From NCBI RefSeq assembly GCF_031143425.1, contig NC_090445.1:822590817-822654816 (forward strand): DNA of 64,000 nt. The letters run 5' to 3'. Positions 34,911-45,634 of this stretch are shown here, one piece after another. The stretch comes from Pleurodeles waltl. Its lineage: Eukaryota > Chordata > Amphibia > Caudata > Salamandridae. The position numbers and the translations under genes were made by a program. The notes beneath the pieces were generated by a model. The model made no database searches, had not been told where the DNA came from, and saw nothing but the letters and a program-made list of their open reading frames with translations. The first letter of the stretch is position 1, and each line of letters opens with the position of its first letter.

Positions 34911-35746
34911 TGTGATAGGCTTCGGGCGGTACAGAGGGGTCTGAGTCTTAGATAGGGTGAAGGAAACTTTTATTTAGTGTTAATCTAGTACATTTGTTTT
35001 GTTTATACGTCTTGTAGATTCTTCTGGTCACTGTTAACCGTCTTGTCTTTTGTTCTTCTTCTAGGTTCGGTGGACGTCTGACCCTTAGGCCTCCCGAGAG
35101 TACCGGAAAACAAACAGAGGAGAAACCAGGGTAAGTATGTTGGGGGGCGCTTTTGTGGATTTCTTTTAGAGGTACATGCAGGGAGGGATGTCTCAGGGCG
35201 TCTGGTGGTGAAGGGGATTCAACTGTGAGGCTGAGGGTTTGGATACTTTTTGCACGTTCTATCCTTTCTTGTTTAGGCAGAACTATGCCCCAAAGTGCTC
35301 CCCAGTGGCTCACCGGTGCTGCCCTGGCCCACCTCCCCGGTTCCCTTCCCCTGTGCCCCTATTATCTTCTTGTGCCCCTTTGTCCCTAGGAAGGACCGTA
35401 CCTTGAGGAGCCACGACCCTCCTGGGCCGTGGCGGGCTCCTTGGGTCGTTGTCTCTCGGGCTTCAAGGGAAACTGCTTTGTTTTCCTCTGGCGTCCTTAT
35501 AGGCTCGGAGAACTCTTCTTCTTCGGCGTCCAGCGGTCTCTCCACTTCCGACTCTTCCGGATCCGTCTCTCCCACGTGTCCCGCAAAGTCCGTCTTCTCT
35601 TTTGGCTCCTCCGTCCGGAAGTCCGATCCTGTGGCGTCCGACGGCATTCCCATGGTAACATGGGAACGCGGAAGTGAATTGAGCGAGGCGTGAGAGCGGC
35701 GCCAGCTCTGGGAGGCAGAAGACGCGGTCGAGGAGACCCGTCTACA
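34911..35746 (-). repeat. Gmr1-like element, 3' LTR
   Basis: This starts tgtgataggc and ends gtctaca as written, nearly identical to 40021-40849. A minus-strand AATAAA signal lies at 34969-34974. The RT/RNase H frame runs on into this LTR. Confidence 0.95.
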
Positions 35747-35760
35747 CTCCCCATCCCATG
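35747..35760 (-). promoter_or_regulatory. Polypurine tract
   Basis: On the minus strand the sequence just before the 3' LTR is ATGGGATGGGGAG, the expected purine-rich primer for plus-strand DNA synthesis. Confidence 0.8.
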
Positions 35761-37115
35761 ATCGGGACTGGTAGAGGACCGAAGAGGAGGGAAACTGGGA
35801 CAGGTAATCGTCAGGGCCCTGCTGAGAGCCCGGTACATGGCGGGCCTGGAAAGTAAAAGGTTGGAGCTCAAGAAACCATCGTAAAACTCTAGAATTGGAG
35901 TCTTTATGGGAGGCCAGCCAAGTGAGAGGGGCATGGTCGGTGTAAAGAACGAAGGGTCTGCCCAGAAGGTAATATTGTAAGTTTTCCACAGCCCACTTAA
36001 TGGCCAGACACTCCTTTTCAATAGTGGGGTAATGACATTCTCTGGGAAGGAGTTTTCTACTGATAAACACAACGGGATGATCAAGACCCTCCTTGTCGGG
36101 TTGGGTGAGGACTGCACCGAGGCCGATGTTAGAAGCGTCAGTATATAGATGGAATGGCATGGAGAAGTCAGGGCACTTCAGGACTAGGTCGGTTGTTAGG
36201 GATTTCTTTAACTGTTCAAAGCAAGTACTTTGAGACTCTGTTAACGGGGCTAACGTGGAGGGGCGCTGTTTGGCCAGGAGATCAGTAAGAGGGGCGGCAA
36301 TTGTGGAGTACTGGGGTATAAACCTGCGGTAATAGCCCACTAACCCTAAAAAGGAACGTAGGTCTTTCTTGGTCTTTGGCTTTTGCACTTGCATTACGGC
36401 CTCAATTTTATTTTTCTGTAGTTGGAGAGTCCTGTTGCCTATCATATAACCTAGATAGGATATTTCAGTGTTCCCCAGTGTACATTTTTTTGGATTGGCC
36501 GTCAGCCCGGCTTCCGCCAAGGCAGTGAACACCTCATTGAGATGGTGTAAATGATTGAGCCAAGTGTCGCTAAAAATGACAATGTCATCCAAGTACGCTG
36601 CTGTAAATCCCTGAAAAGGTTTTAAAATCCAGTCCATCAAGCGTTGAAAGGTAGCAGGGGCCCCGTTGAGACCGAAGGGCAAGACTGTAAAGTGATACAG
36701 GCCTGATTGTGTCGCAAAAGCTGTTTTCTCTTTGTCTTCTGGTGCGAGGGGAATTTGCCAGTACCCCTTTGTTAGATCGAGTGAGGACATGTATTTAGCT
36801 CTTCCTAGCTTCTCTAAGACGTCATCGACACGAGGGATAGGATATGTGTCAAACAGTGATATGTCATTGAGTTTACGGAAGTCGATGCAAAACCGAACAG
36901 ACCCGTCGGGTTTTGGAACGAGAACCACCGGGGAACACCATGGGCTCACAGAGGGTTCAATTACCCTCAGGGTTAGCATTTTCTCTATTTCTTCCTCAAT
37001 GATATGTTTCCGGGCTTCAGGTATGCGGTAGGGCCGAAGACGGATAGTCTGACCCTCAGGTGTTTTTATTTTGTGGTGGATTAATGAGGTTCTTCCCAGT
37101 GTCTCAGAAAAGAAA
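35747..37115 (-). pseudogene. Gmr1-like reverse transcriptase / RNase H
   Basis: From the ATG-containing frame at 36979 the order is RT (VLVPKPDGSVRFCIDFRKLN, LDLTKGYWQIPL, TVLPFGLNGAPATFQR and an intact box YLDD at residues 129-132), then RNase H (LYTDASNIGLGAVL, IEKECLAIKWAV, LYTDHAPLTWL, ending GPDDYLSQF). The frame is open upstream to about 37110, where a probable shift separates it from a preceding segment. It continues past the polypurine tract into the LTR as far as 35273. All visible RT catalytic residues are present. In ordinary gypsy elements integrase would follow; here it lies upstream (38435-37229). I call it a pseudogene because of the upstream breaks. Confidence 0.88.
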
Positions 37116-37228
37116 TGAGTGATGTTGTAAGAGGGCAGACAGTTGTAACTTCTCAGTTTCAGTAAGAGAACTGTTTATGCATGGAGTTTCCTCCGGTTTC
37201 TGGTTCCCCATGGGATAGAGCTCTAACC

Positions 37229-38435
37229 CTAGACCTGTGGATGGTGTGATAAAAAATCTGTTAGCTGATCTGCTAGTGACCTCTTCTGGTTGTTCCCATT
37301 TTTTTTTAGTAAGTTTACATGGTATATTTGGGTTCTTTTTGGATGTGAACTCAGTTCTATGAGGTAGGTGACGGGAGAAACTGCTCTTATTGCTCTATAG
37401 GGTCCTTGCCATTTAGCTAATAATTTAAGCTCAGATGTTGGTCGCATTATAAGAACTTGGTCGTTCGGGAGGAAAGATCGTAGTTTACTTCCCTGGTCGT
37501 AATAGGTCTTTTGATTGGTTTGTGCTTTCTCGAGATGTTTACGCACATCCTCCCATATGGTTTGTAAATGTGTTTTCAAGTTATGGACATATTCTAGTAA
37601 GGGTTTCCCATCCTCTCCTTCCTCTTCCCATGTTTCTGCGGCCATGTCTAGGAGACATTGGTTGTCTTCCAAAGACTAATTCAAAAGGACTATGTCCTGG
37701 AGAGGACTGTTCATGAGTCCGGATGACATAAAGGACCAGGGGTAACTTCTGGTCCCAATCCTTTCCGGAGTCATCTACTATTTTCCGCAATAGAGTTTTT
37801 ATGGTACGGTTGTAGCGTTCCACCAAACCGTCCGTTTGGGGGTGGTATACAGAAGTTTTTATTTGAGTGATCCCTAATAGGTTACATATCTGTTTCATAA
37901 GATTTGACATAAAAGGGGTGCCTTGATCAGTGAGGATCTCTTGGGGAAATCCTATTCTAGAAAAAAAAGTTATCATCGCTTGAGCCACCGTTTTCGTAGT
38001 CATACTGGATAAGGGAATTGCTTCTGGATATCTCGTAGCATAGTCTACTAGGACCAGAATGTATGTATGCCCTCTGGATGATGGCAGTAGAGGGCCGACC
38101 AAATCCCTACCTACCCGACTAAAAGGAACCTCAATAATGGGTAGGGGTTGTAGTGGAGCCTTCTTGGGTATTCTTGGTTCTGTCAGTTGGCACCTAGGAC
38201 ATTGTAAACAGTATCTCCTGATGTGAGCATAGACCCCCGGCCAATACAACCTCCGTAAGAGATACTCCTCAGTCTTTTCTCTACCGCAGTGACCACCCCC
38301 TGGCTGGTTGTGAGCTAAGAACAGGACTTGGCTTCGATAAGGTTCAGGTACAACTAGTTGTTGTTTTGTTTCTCCCGTTGTAGTTGTGGTAATTCTATAC
38401 AGAAGGTTTTTCTGTATTAAAAAATAAGGACCCAC
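37229..38435 (-). pseudogene. Gmr1-like integrase
   Basis: Integrase joins the cDNA to host DNA. The zinc domain is H-x-H-type: HNQPGGGHCGREK followed by CLQCPRC (HHCC). The core has the three acidic positions, in RDLVGPLL, LTDQGTPF and DGLVERYNRT. The frame is intact from 38435 to about 37668. There a one-base shift separates it from the C-terminal part (37672-37229), which carries the GPY/F module (KWQGPYRAI) and an IYHVNLLK stretch. An in-frame TAG at 38436-38438 cuts the start of integrase from the upstream pol part in the same frame. It lies between protease and RT, the Ty1/copia-like order. Confidence 0.88.
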
Positions 38436-38852
38436 CTAGTTTGTGGATTCTGCTTTGGCCATGTTCCAGGCATGACAGAGAGTAGGGTCTTGTCTCTGAC
38501 TAGTTCTAAAGGAAACGGTTGCGTCACGGATTTCTGCTACCAATTTGTCGGGATTTGACTCCTCTCTGGATCTCTGATATTTTAGCTTCCCTTGTCTTTT
38601 CTCCCTTCGGGCTAGTTTTTGTCGACTCAGAGGACACTCAATAAAGCTGTTAGAAAACGGTGCTTCTGCCCACCAGTCTGGGTTCTGTTTCGGTACTCGA
38701 GTTTGATCTAGGAAGTTATAGAACCGGATATAATCAGTCCCGATAATACAGTCTTCAATCAACCTGTCCATAATCCCCACTGGGAGAAAATCGTGGTACT
38801 CGCCCCATTCTATCTTGACCAACGCTAGGGGATATTGTTCCTTATCGACCAT
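38436..38852 (-). pseudogene. Gmr1-like pol N-part (protease C-half and linker)
   Basis: The segment begins in the second half of the aspartic protease (CIIGTDYIRFYNF) and continues as a charged linker to a TAG at 38436. It overlaps the end of the gag-protease frame by 11 bases in a different frame, so the protease domain is split across a shift near 38850. Apart from that stop it is continuous with integrase. Whether the shift and amber stop are programmed or mutations cannot be told from one copy. Confidence 0.7.
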
Positions 38853-39967
38853 GAATGCAGCAAATAGTGACCCACTGGTTTGGGGCCAGGTCTGTAGGGC
38901 CCAACAAGTCTCTTCGTATTACGGATTGACTACAACCCGAATCAATTAAGGCATATATAGGGTTTCCATTTATTTTGATGACCTGTTTGAATTTAGAGTT
39001 TCCCTTGCCTGTACATAATACCCTACGCCGGGTGACCCCAATTTCCATGGGTTCGACTCCATTGATTTTTCTAGGACACCCCCTTGCTATGTGGCCCCAC
39101 TCTCCGCAACTAAAACACTGGGGTTGTTGTATAGGATTACCCTCCCCATGTTTGTGGGATCCGGTTTCTTCCAGTGGGTATCTTGGGGAATACTTAGGAG
39201 GGGTCGGTATTGGTTTCATGGTGTGTCTGGGGTTTAGGGGTTTAACCTCCGTAGATCGGTGGTAGGCACAGGCCAGATCTATGGCGAGTTCTGTGTCGAC
39301 CTTGGGATGTTGTCTTATCCAATTCCTGGTCCTATTCGGGAGAGAGTCTAAATACTGTTCCAAAATAATTGTTTTTATCACATCTTCTCTGGTAGTTCCT
39401 AGGGGTCCCAACCATTTTAATCCCAAATCTTTAACCCTAAAGTAAAAAGTGCGAGGATCTTCATTCTGGCCCCATTTCACTTTTCGGAACTTCATTCTGT
39501 AGTATTCCGTGTCATGACCAACTCTTTCAAGGATACTCCTCTTGATATCCTTGTATGGAGTGGTGCCACCCGGATTAGCGGCCTGGTAGGCCGTCTGTAA
39601 AATTCCTGTGAGAAGTGGTGCGATATACTGTCCCCACCGTTCCTCAGGCCATTGAGCTGAAGAGGCTACACGTTCGAAGTTTGTGAAGAAGGAGTCTGGA
39701 TCTTCTCCTTCTTGGAACTTTTGTAAGACAGAGCTCGGGACATTAGGGTCTACCTTGCTGGCTGCTATGGTGTCCGTTAGTTTTTGCAGCGCAGTCTCAT
39801 GTACGAGCTGGTTGTTAGCCATGATCGTAGCTTGCCTTTTTAGGGCTGTTTGTAGGGCCTCTCTGTCTTCTTTTGCCTCCCGTTGGTGTGCCTCCCAGAC
39901 TAGTTGTAGATGGCGTTGGCCCTCCGCTAGCTTTAATCATGTCTTCAAGCGTTGGTTTTTCACCCAT
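38842..39967 (-). pseudogene. Gmr1-like Gag with SCAN-like capsid and protease N-half
   Basis: The main frame (39822-38842, 326 residues) has a capsid-type helical region (residues about 85-190). Its phrase IILEQYLDSLPNRTRNWIRQH resembles the vertebrate SCAN domain, which is thought to derive from Gmr1-like Gag. A CCHC zinc knuckle, CFSCGEWGHIARGC, lies at 236-249, and the protease active site ALIDSGCSQSV lies at 291-301. Upstream, an ATG at 39967 opens a short frame that shifts near 39940 into the frame running to 39822, so the real start was probably 39967. The protease is completed only in the next frame. Confidence 0.85.
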
Positions 39968-40000
39968 TTTGTATACCGTCCAGTAGCCTTCCGGGATATA

Positions 40001-40019
40001 AATTCCACTTCTGACACCA
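40001..40019 (-). promoter_or_regulatory. Primer-binding site, tRNA-Leu type
   Basis: One base inside the 5' LTR, the minus strand reads TGGTGTCAGAAGTGGAATT. This matches the complement of the 3' end of vertebrate tRNA-Leu in 17 of 18 positions as I recall that tRNA (from general knowledge). Confidence 0.8.
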
Positions 40020-40020
40020 C

Positions 40021-40849
40021 TGTGATAGGCTTCGGGCGGTACAGAGGGGTCTGAGTCTTAGATAGGGTGAAGGAAACTTTTATTTAGTGTTAATCTAGTA
40101 CATTTGTTTTGTTTATACGTCTTGTAGATTCTTCTGGTCACTGTTAACCGTCTTGTCTTTTGTTCTTCTTCTAGGTTCGGCGGACGTCTGACCCTTAGGC
40201 CTCCCGAGAGTACCGGAAAACAAACAGAGGAGAGACCAGGGTAAGTATGTTGTGGGGCGCTTTTGTGGATTTCTTTTAGAGGTACATGCAGGGAGGGATG
40301 TCTCAGGGCGTCTGGTGGTGAAGGGAATTCAACTGTGAGGGTTTGGATACTTTTTGCACGTTCTATCCTTTCTTGTTTAGGCAGAACTATGCGCCAAAGT
40401 GCTCCCCAGTGGATCACCGGTGCTCCCCTGGCCCACCTCCCCGGTTCCCTTCCCCTGTGCCCCTATTATCTTCTTGTGCCCCTTTTCCCTAGGAAGGACC
40501 GTACCTTGAGGAGCCACGACCCTCCTGGGCCGTGGCGGGCTCCTTGGGTCGTTGTCTCTCGGGCTTCAAGGGAAACTGCTTTGTTTTCCTCTGGCGTCCT
40601 TATAGGCTCGGAGAACTCTTCTTCTTCGGCGTCCAGCGGTCTCTCCACTTCTGACTCTTCCGGATCTGTCTCTCCCGCGTGTCCCGCGAAGTCCGTCTTC
40701 TCTTTTGGCTCCTCCATCCGGAAGTCCGATCCTGTGACGTCCGACGGCATTCCCATGGTAACATGGGAACGCAGAAGTGAATTGAGCGAGGCGTGTGAGC
40801 GGCGCCAGCTCTGGGAGGCAGAAGATGTGGTCGAGGAGACCCGTCTACA
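40021..40849 (-). repeat. Gmr1-like element, 5' LTR
   Basis: This is a direct copy of 34911-35746 with scattered substitutions and a missing 6-bp ctgagg-type segment near 40338. The transcription start of the element should lie here on the minus strand. Confidence 0.95.
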
Positions 40850-41239
40850 ATGCCTTTCCTCCATAGAATAACATTACCGCTTCAGATATTGCACTTTGTT
40901 GATTTTTTAAACCTGTAAACATTTGTAATTCAAATTGAACTTACCTGGTCGTGATGATCTTGGCGCCTACAATTATACAAAGATAAGTGTTATTTTTTTA
41001 TAAATTGGCATGGATCTCCTTATTGAGTTGTGCCTATCATTTATGGACTGTGTGCATACAGCAAATGCCTAACACTCCTCTCTGATAAGCCTAAGGCTGC
41101 TCAACCACACTAACCCCTAAGAGAGCACCTTGGGATTGCTACAGCAAGCCCATGTCCACTTATAAGGGAACCCCTGGACTCTTTGCAGGGTATCCCACAT
41201 TTTGTTATACCATATAAAGATCCAGCTTTCTACACGACA

Positions 41240-42308
41240 GCTTCTGTTGCTGCAGTAACTCGTTTTCAAATGAGGGTGAATGATGACATCTTGGCAACAG
41301 TAAACACTTTGACTGATGGCAAGCCTTTACCAAAAACATTCCCTACCAAATACTCCTACCATTTAAGTGCCCAAAACATTGTCAAGATTGTAGGCTAGAT
41401 CGGATTACAGCAGTGCATGAGGGTATTGCTTCTGCCCATGCTGGTGTAGCGGCTACCATCTCTTTAATAACGCTATTGATGGACTGGTCTATACAAACAG
41501 ACCAAGCAGTATGTTCTTACTGGTGACATTTGCCACAAATTAAAGGTTTCCCCATCCAACGTCCACTGCAAACACGGGCATGGCCACAGAGATCGGCACA
41601 CACTTGAACTGTTATTAAAGATTTGCAAGTCTTCATCAAGGACATATGCAGTTGCGGCATTCCATTCGGACCAGGACCCTGCCGTTGCCTCCAGGGTGTT
41701 CAGGGGCACCATGGCAACAGTGGGTGTTGAGAGCCACTATTCTTCACCCTATCATTACAAGGGAAAGTCGGTAGTGGAAAGAAATACCTGAGACTTGAAG
41801 CAATCCTTAACAGCCAGTGTATTAGGTTCAGGTCGTAGTTGGCTCTACCACTTGTACGGAGTCCAAAGAGCAATAAATAATCTGCCTAGAAGGTCTTTGG
41901 GAGTCCGAACCCCTTACGAAGTCATATTTGGCATCTCTATGTACGCCCCAGATCTTGATGGTCCAGGCGCGGTGGTGGTAGAAACATCTTTTTGACATAA
42001 ATGAGCGTGTCAATGTCTTGCAGGAATTACAGCAGTTCGTCGATGAGCATTCACCAACACATGCCACCACCTTGGGAATAAGGGATTTAACAACATCCAC
42101 AGGCTGGATTCCAAAGGTTGGGGATCTAGTTCGAGGAAAGATACTTGTGAAGAAGAAGTTTAGTCCATCCTACCGGGCACCGGTGCCGATTCTTGGCATA
42201 CACGGTACCAGAACAGTTCTCCTACTGCTGCTGCTTGATTCCAAAGACAACTGCTTTGTCTCCATTGATCACGTCAAATTGCGTCATATGGCTAATCTTG
42301 CACAGTAG
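41240..42308 (+). pseudogene. Retroviral integrase, degraded
   Basis: Similarity to retroviral pol resumes after the interspersed repeat. Near 41250-41395 is a spacer between RNase H and integrase (RFQMRVNDDILATV). About 41480-41990 holds integrase core pieces in shifting frames, including GVQRAINNLPRRSLGVRTPYEVIFG near the core C-end. About 42110-42305 holds the C-terminal domain with the phrase SIDHVKLRHMANL preceded by FSPSYRAPVPILGI. The pattern of a short basic domain ending in a Ser-Ile-Asp motif fits the foamy-like group. The frame is broken several times and the acidic core residues cannot all be located. Confidence 0.6.
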
Positions 42309-43166
42309 ATTGAGAGGATTCCTGGGTAGTTCCCTTGCCTCTCTCACTACCATACAGGATATACCTCTTCAGGCATTAAATAATGCTGAAATTATTTACC
42401 TGAGGTTGGGGAGGGTGGAAAATGAACTTTTGTTTATTCCTGCCACAAGTGCATTGACAACAAATGTCTAAAATATTAATCTGCAGTTTTCCAATACAAC
42501 TCCAACGGATGGCAATGTATATAATGAACAACCTTCGGATACATCTAACAGCTCTCTTTCACCAGCACTGGCTCCAGTCTTTGCACAAGCCGCTTCTGGT
42601 TACTTGCTGATATTGATGATTTTTCTTCAGATTCTTCAGCACCAGTTATTGCACCAGCGCATGGTATATGTTAGCTTTTCAACTGGCTTAAACAAAATTA
42701 TTTGATTCCCCATGATACTATCTGTGGAAAATAATGACACTGCTTGCCTGTCTCCTATGGATTGGTTTTGTTACAGCCTTCTTTTTGATGATACATGGGC
42801 ATTATCTTCCTGAACACACTGCTGTTGAACTTGTGGACGAGGTTTTTAAAGTCTTATTTCTCCTCACACAAGGTGAAAAGAGACTTGTCCCTAGTGAACA
42901 TTTCTGCTGTTCCAGTTCTTGATGGGATTGTTTGAGATGAAGTACCATTTAACATAGTTGGTCCTACTGAAATTATTCAGATTCCATATGTATTTTGATG
43001 ACTGGGATGTAAAAGCAGTTCATTCTATGCTTGCTGAGTTTGAATCTTATACTGTATTTGGAAGAGAAGTTGTTTATATGAACACCGCAAATTATGGGGA
43101 AACATTCTGTTACCATCATTATGGACACCGCTATTTACATTGAGCTAGTGGCTCCAAGAGTAGTTA
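42309..43166 (+). other. Unassigned region after integrase, possibly env remnant
   Basis: Short frames (42193-42471, 42734-42922 with a hydrophobic start, 42958-43143) follow the integrase in virus orientation, where env would be expected. None shows a motif I can name. The stretch ends at the TTAA where piggyBac copy 3 begins. Confidence 0.35.
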
Positions 43167-44204
43167 TTAACCCCTTCGCTGCCAGGCCTTTTCCCCCTCC
43201 TGTGCCAGGCCTTTTTTGACTATTTGGAATAGTTCTCGCTTAGGCCCTCATAACTTTTTGTCCACATAAGCTACCCACGCCAAATGTGCATCCTTTTTTA
43301 CCAACATCCTAGGGATTCTAGAGGTACCCAGACTTTGTGGGTTCCCCTGAAGGAGGCCAAGAAATTAGCCAAAATACAGTGAAAATTTAGTTTTTTTCGA
43401 AACAACGGGGAAAATGGGCTGCAGAAGAAGGCTTGTGCTTTTTTCCCTGAAAATGGCATCAACAAAGGGTTTGCGGTGCTAAAATCACCAGCTTCCCAGC
43501 TTTCAGGAACAGGCAGACTTGAATCAGAAAACTCAATTTTGGCATTTTACTGGGACATACCCCATTTTTACGATTTTTTTGTGCTTTCAGCCTCCTTCCA
43601 GTCAGTGACAGAAATGGGCGTGAAACCAATGCTGGATCCCAGAAACCGAAACATTTCTGGAAAGTAGACAAAATTCTGAATTCAGCAAGGGGTAATTTGT
43701 GTAGATCCTACAAGGGTTTCCTACAGAAAATAACAACTGAAATAAAATAATATTGAAATTGAGGCAAAAAAAACAGCAATTTTTCTCTACGTTTTACTCT
43801 AACTTTTTCCTGCAATGTCAGATTTTTGAAAGCAATATACTGTTACGTCTGCTGGACTCTTTTGGTTGCAGGGATATATAGGGCTTGTAGGTTCATCAAG
43901 AACCCTAGGTACCCAGAGCCAATAAATGAGCTGCACCCTGCAGTGGGTTTTCATTCTATACTGGGTATACAGCAATTCATTTGCTGAAATATAAAGAGTA
44001 AAAAAAATAGCTATCAAGAAAACCTTTTATTTCCAAAATGGGCACAAGATAAGGTGTTGAGGAGCAGTGGTTATTTGCACATCTCTGAATTCCGGGGCGC
44101 GCATACTAGCATGTGAATTACAGGGCATTTCTCAATAGACGTCTTTTTTACACACTCTCTTATATTTGGAAGGAACAAATGTAGAGAAAGACAAGGGGCA
44201 GTAA

Positions 44205-44645
44205 CACTTGTTTTGCTATTCTATGTTCCACCAAGTCTCCCTATAAAAATGGTACCTCACTTGTGTGGTTAGGCCTCGTGCCTGCGACAGGAAATGCCCC
44301 AAAACACAATGTGGACACATCGCATTTTTCTACAGAAAACAGAGTTTTTGGGAAAGTGCCTACCTGTGCATTTTGGCCTCTAGCTCAGCCGGTACCTAGG
44401 GAAACCTACCAAACCTGTGCATTTTTGAAAAGTAGAGACCTAGGGGAATCCAAGATGGGGCTCTCACCAGGCTCTGTAACCCAGAATCCTTTGCAAACCT
44501 CAAAATTTGGCTAAAAAAAGCTTTTTCCTCACATTTCGGTGACAGAAAGTTCTGGAATCTGAGAGGAGCCACACATTTCCTTCCACCCAGCGTTCCTCCA
44601 AGTCTCCCGATAATGATACCTCACTTGTGTGGGTGGGCCAGGTGC
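44205..44645 (+). repeat. 370-bp subterminal array in copy 3
   Basis: The caccaagtctccctataaaaatgg and cctccaagtctcccgataatga variants lie at about 44229 and 44597, 368 bases apart, with the same intervening phrases as in copies 1 and 2. Confidence 0.85.
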
Positions 44646-44739
44646 CTCAAACAGAAAAAGGCCACAAACTTGTAGAGATTATGGGGATAGCACAGCAAGT
44701 TGATAAGCAAATATTCTTCTTTTATACATCTTTAGGCTC

Positions 44740-45060
44740 ACTCTGCTTTTGGGACCCACACAAGTGAGGTGTCATTTTACTTGGGAGACTGAGGGGAACA
44801 CTGGGGAGTAGGAATTTTGTGCTGGAGTGGTGATCGTACAAAGAAAAGTCAGGAAAATATGCTTTTTTAAGCAAATTTTGAGGTTTGCAGAGGAGTCTGG
44901 GTACAAAAATGTTGGGGGATCCATGCAAGCCACACCTCCCTGGACTCCTTGGGGTGTTTAGTTTAAAAAAATGTCTGGGTTTGGTAGGTTTCCCTAGATG
45001 AAGGCCGCACCCAGGACCAAAAACATAGGTGCCCCCTCCCCCCAAACACAGGTAGTTTTG
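44740..45060 (-). repeat. Inverted unit of the 370-bp array in copy 3
   Basis: cccacacaagtgaggtgtca, gggagactgaggggaacact and aggtttgcagaggagtctgg are reverse complements of phrases in the direct units (cctcacttgtgtggg, agtctccc, ccagaatcctttgcaaacct). The switch point lies near 44690. Confidence 0.7.
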
Positions 45061-45634
45061 GAATATATCATTTTGATGTGTGCACATACTTCTGTGATGT
45101 GCCAAACACTAAAATTGTGAAAAGAAACGCACTTAGGCTATGTGAAAAAGACCCCTCACTCACCAACTAAGTTGGTGGCATGCTTCATCCTCGGGGTCCC
45201 ACCCGAGACACCTAGCGTGTCACAAGTGTGCTGTGACCCCTGATTACAGCAGAGCAGGTTTTTAATTTTTACCACGCATACTGGTTGGATTTGGCACGAG
45301 AGTGAGTGATGGTTCAGTAGATCAAATTTTATTAACAAGAGATTTCACAAAAGTGAAATGCACTGTTAATAACTGAAAGGCCAAAAAACTGAACCAATGA
45401 CTCACAGCTCATGAGCTGTAAAGCCATGGCAAGGCACCAACCGCTTTACAGTCCATTCACACACCTTTCATACATGACATGCACAAGACCATTCACGCCG
45501 GCAGCCACGGGCCCAGCACATTACAACACTTACATCGACAGACAGCGCCAGTCAAGGCCCCATCACTTTCATACGCTCACATGCCTAATACAGCAATCAC
45601 ACCAGCTGATGTGTGTGTGGACTGGCGTTTGGCT

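Larger units (their letters stand above)
34906..40854 (-). mobile_element. Gmr1-like Ty3/gypsy LTR retrotransposon
   Basis: The element proper is 34911-40849, read right to left, with TG...CA LTRs of 836 and 829 bp. The flanking five bases are gtgcc and atgcc, a 5-bp target duplication with one change. A primer-binding site and polypurine tract are present. The order along the element is gag-protease, integrase, then RT-RNase H. Integrase before RT is the reverse of ordinary Ty3/gypsy and is the defining trait of the Gmr1 group described from deuterostomes. About 20 mismatches plus one 6-bp gap between LTRs, counted by eye, suggest a fairly recent insertion. Several frame breaks show this copy is not autonomous. 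Confidence 0.93.
33238..41232 (+). repeat. Long non-coding interspersed repeat split by the Gmr1-like element
   Basis: The two halves are 33238-34910 and 40850-41232. The left half contains phrases such as tatttgatgcaactttgaat, agcatgtattgtgccaccct and tatcaaagatctcgta. The right half contains catacagcaaatgcctaaca, cctctctgataagcctaa and ggaacccctggactctttgc. I recognise this combination from urodele non-coding repeats. It has no credible coding frame. It sits between RNase H and integrase of the retrovirus, so it inserted after the virus. Its ends are approximate. Confidence 0.6.
27000..43166 (+). mobile_element. Endogenous retrovirus, spumavirus-like, fossil and nested
   Basis: Pieces in the same orientation follow retroviral order: gag-like 27128-28665, protease end about 28680-28822, RT 28823-29526 and 32022-32260, RNase H about 32640-33237, integrase about 41240-42308 and an unassigned tail to 43166. 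The gaps are explained by later insertions: piggyBac copy 2 in RT, and a salamander repeat containing a Gmr1-like element between RNase H and integrase. The RT-connection motif and an Arg/Ser-rich Gag C-end without a zinc knuckle favour a foamy-virus-like lineage. Stops in every domain make it inert. LTRs were not found. Confidence 0.6.

Noticed and set aside
42193..43143. Retroviral envelope gene
   Set aside because: The position fits env, but no signal peptide, cleavage site or fusion segment could be identified with confidence.
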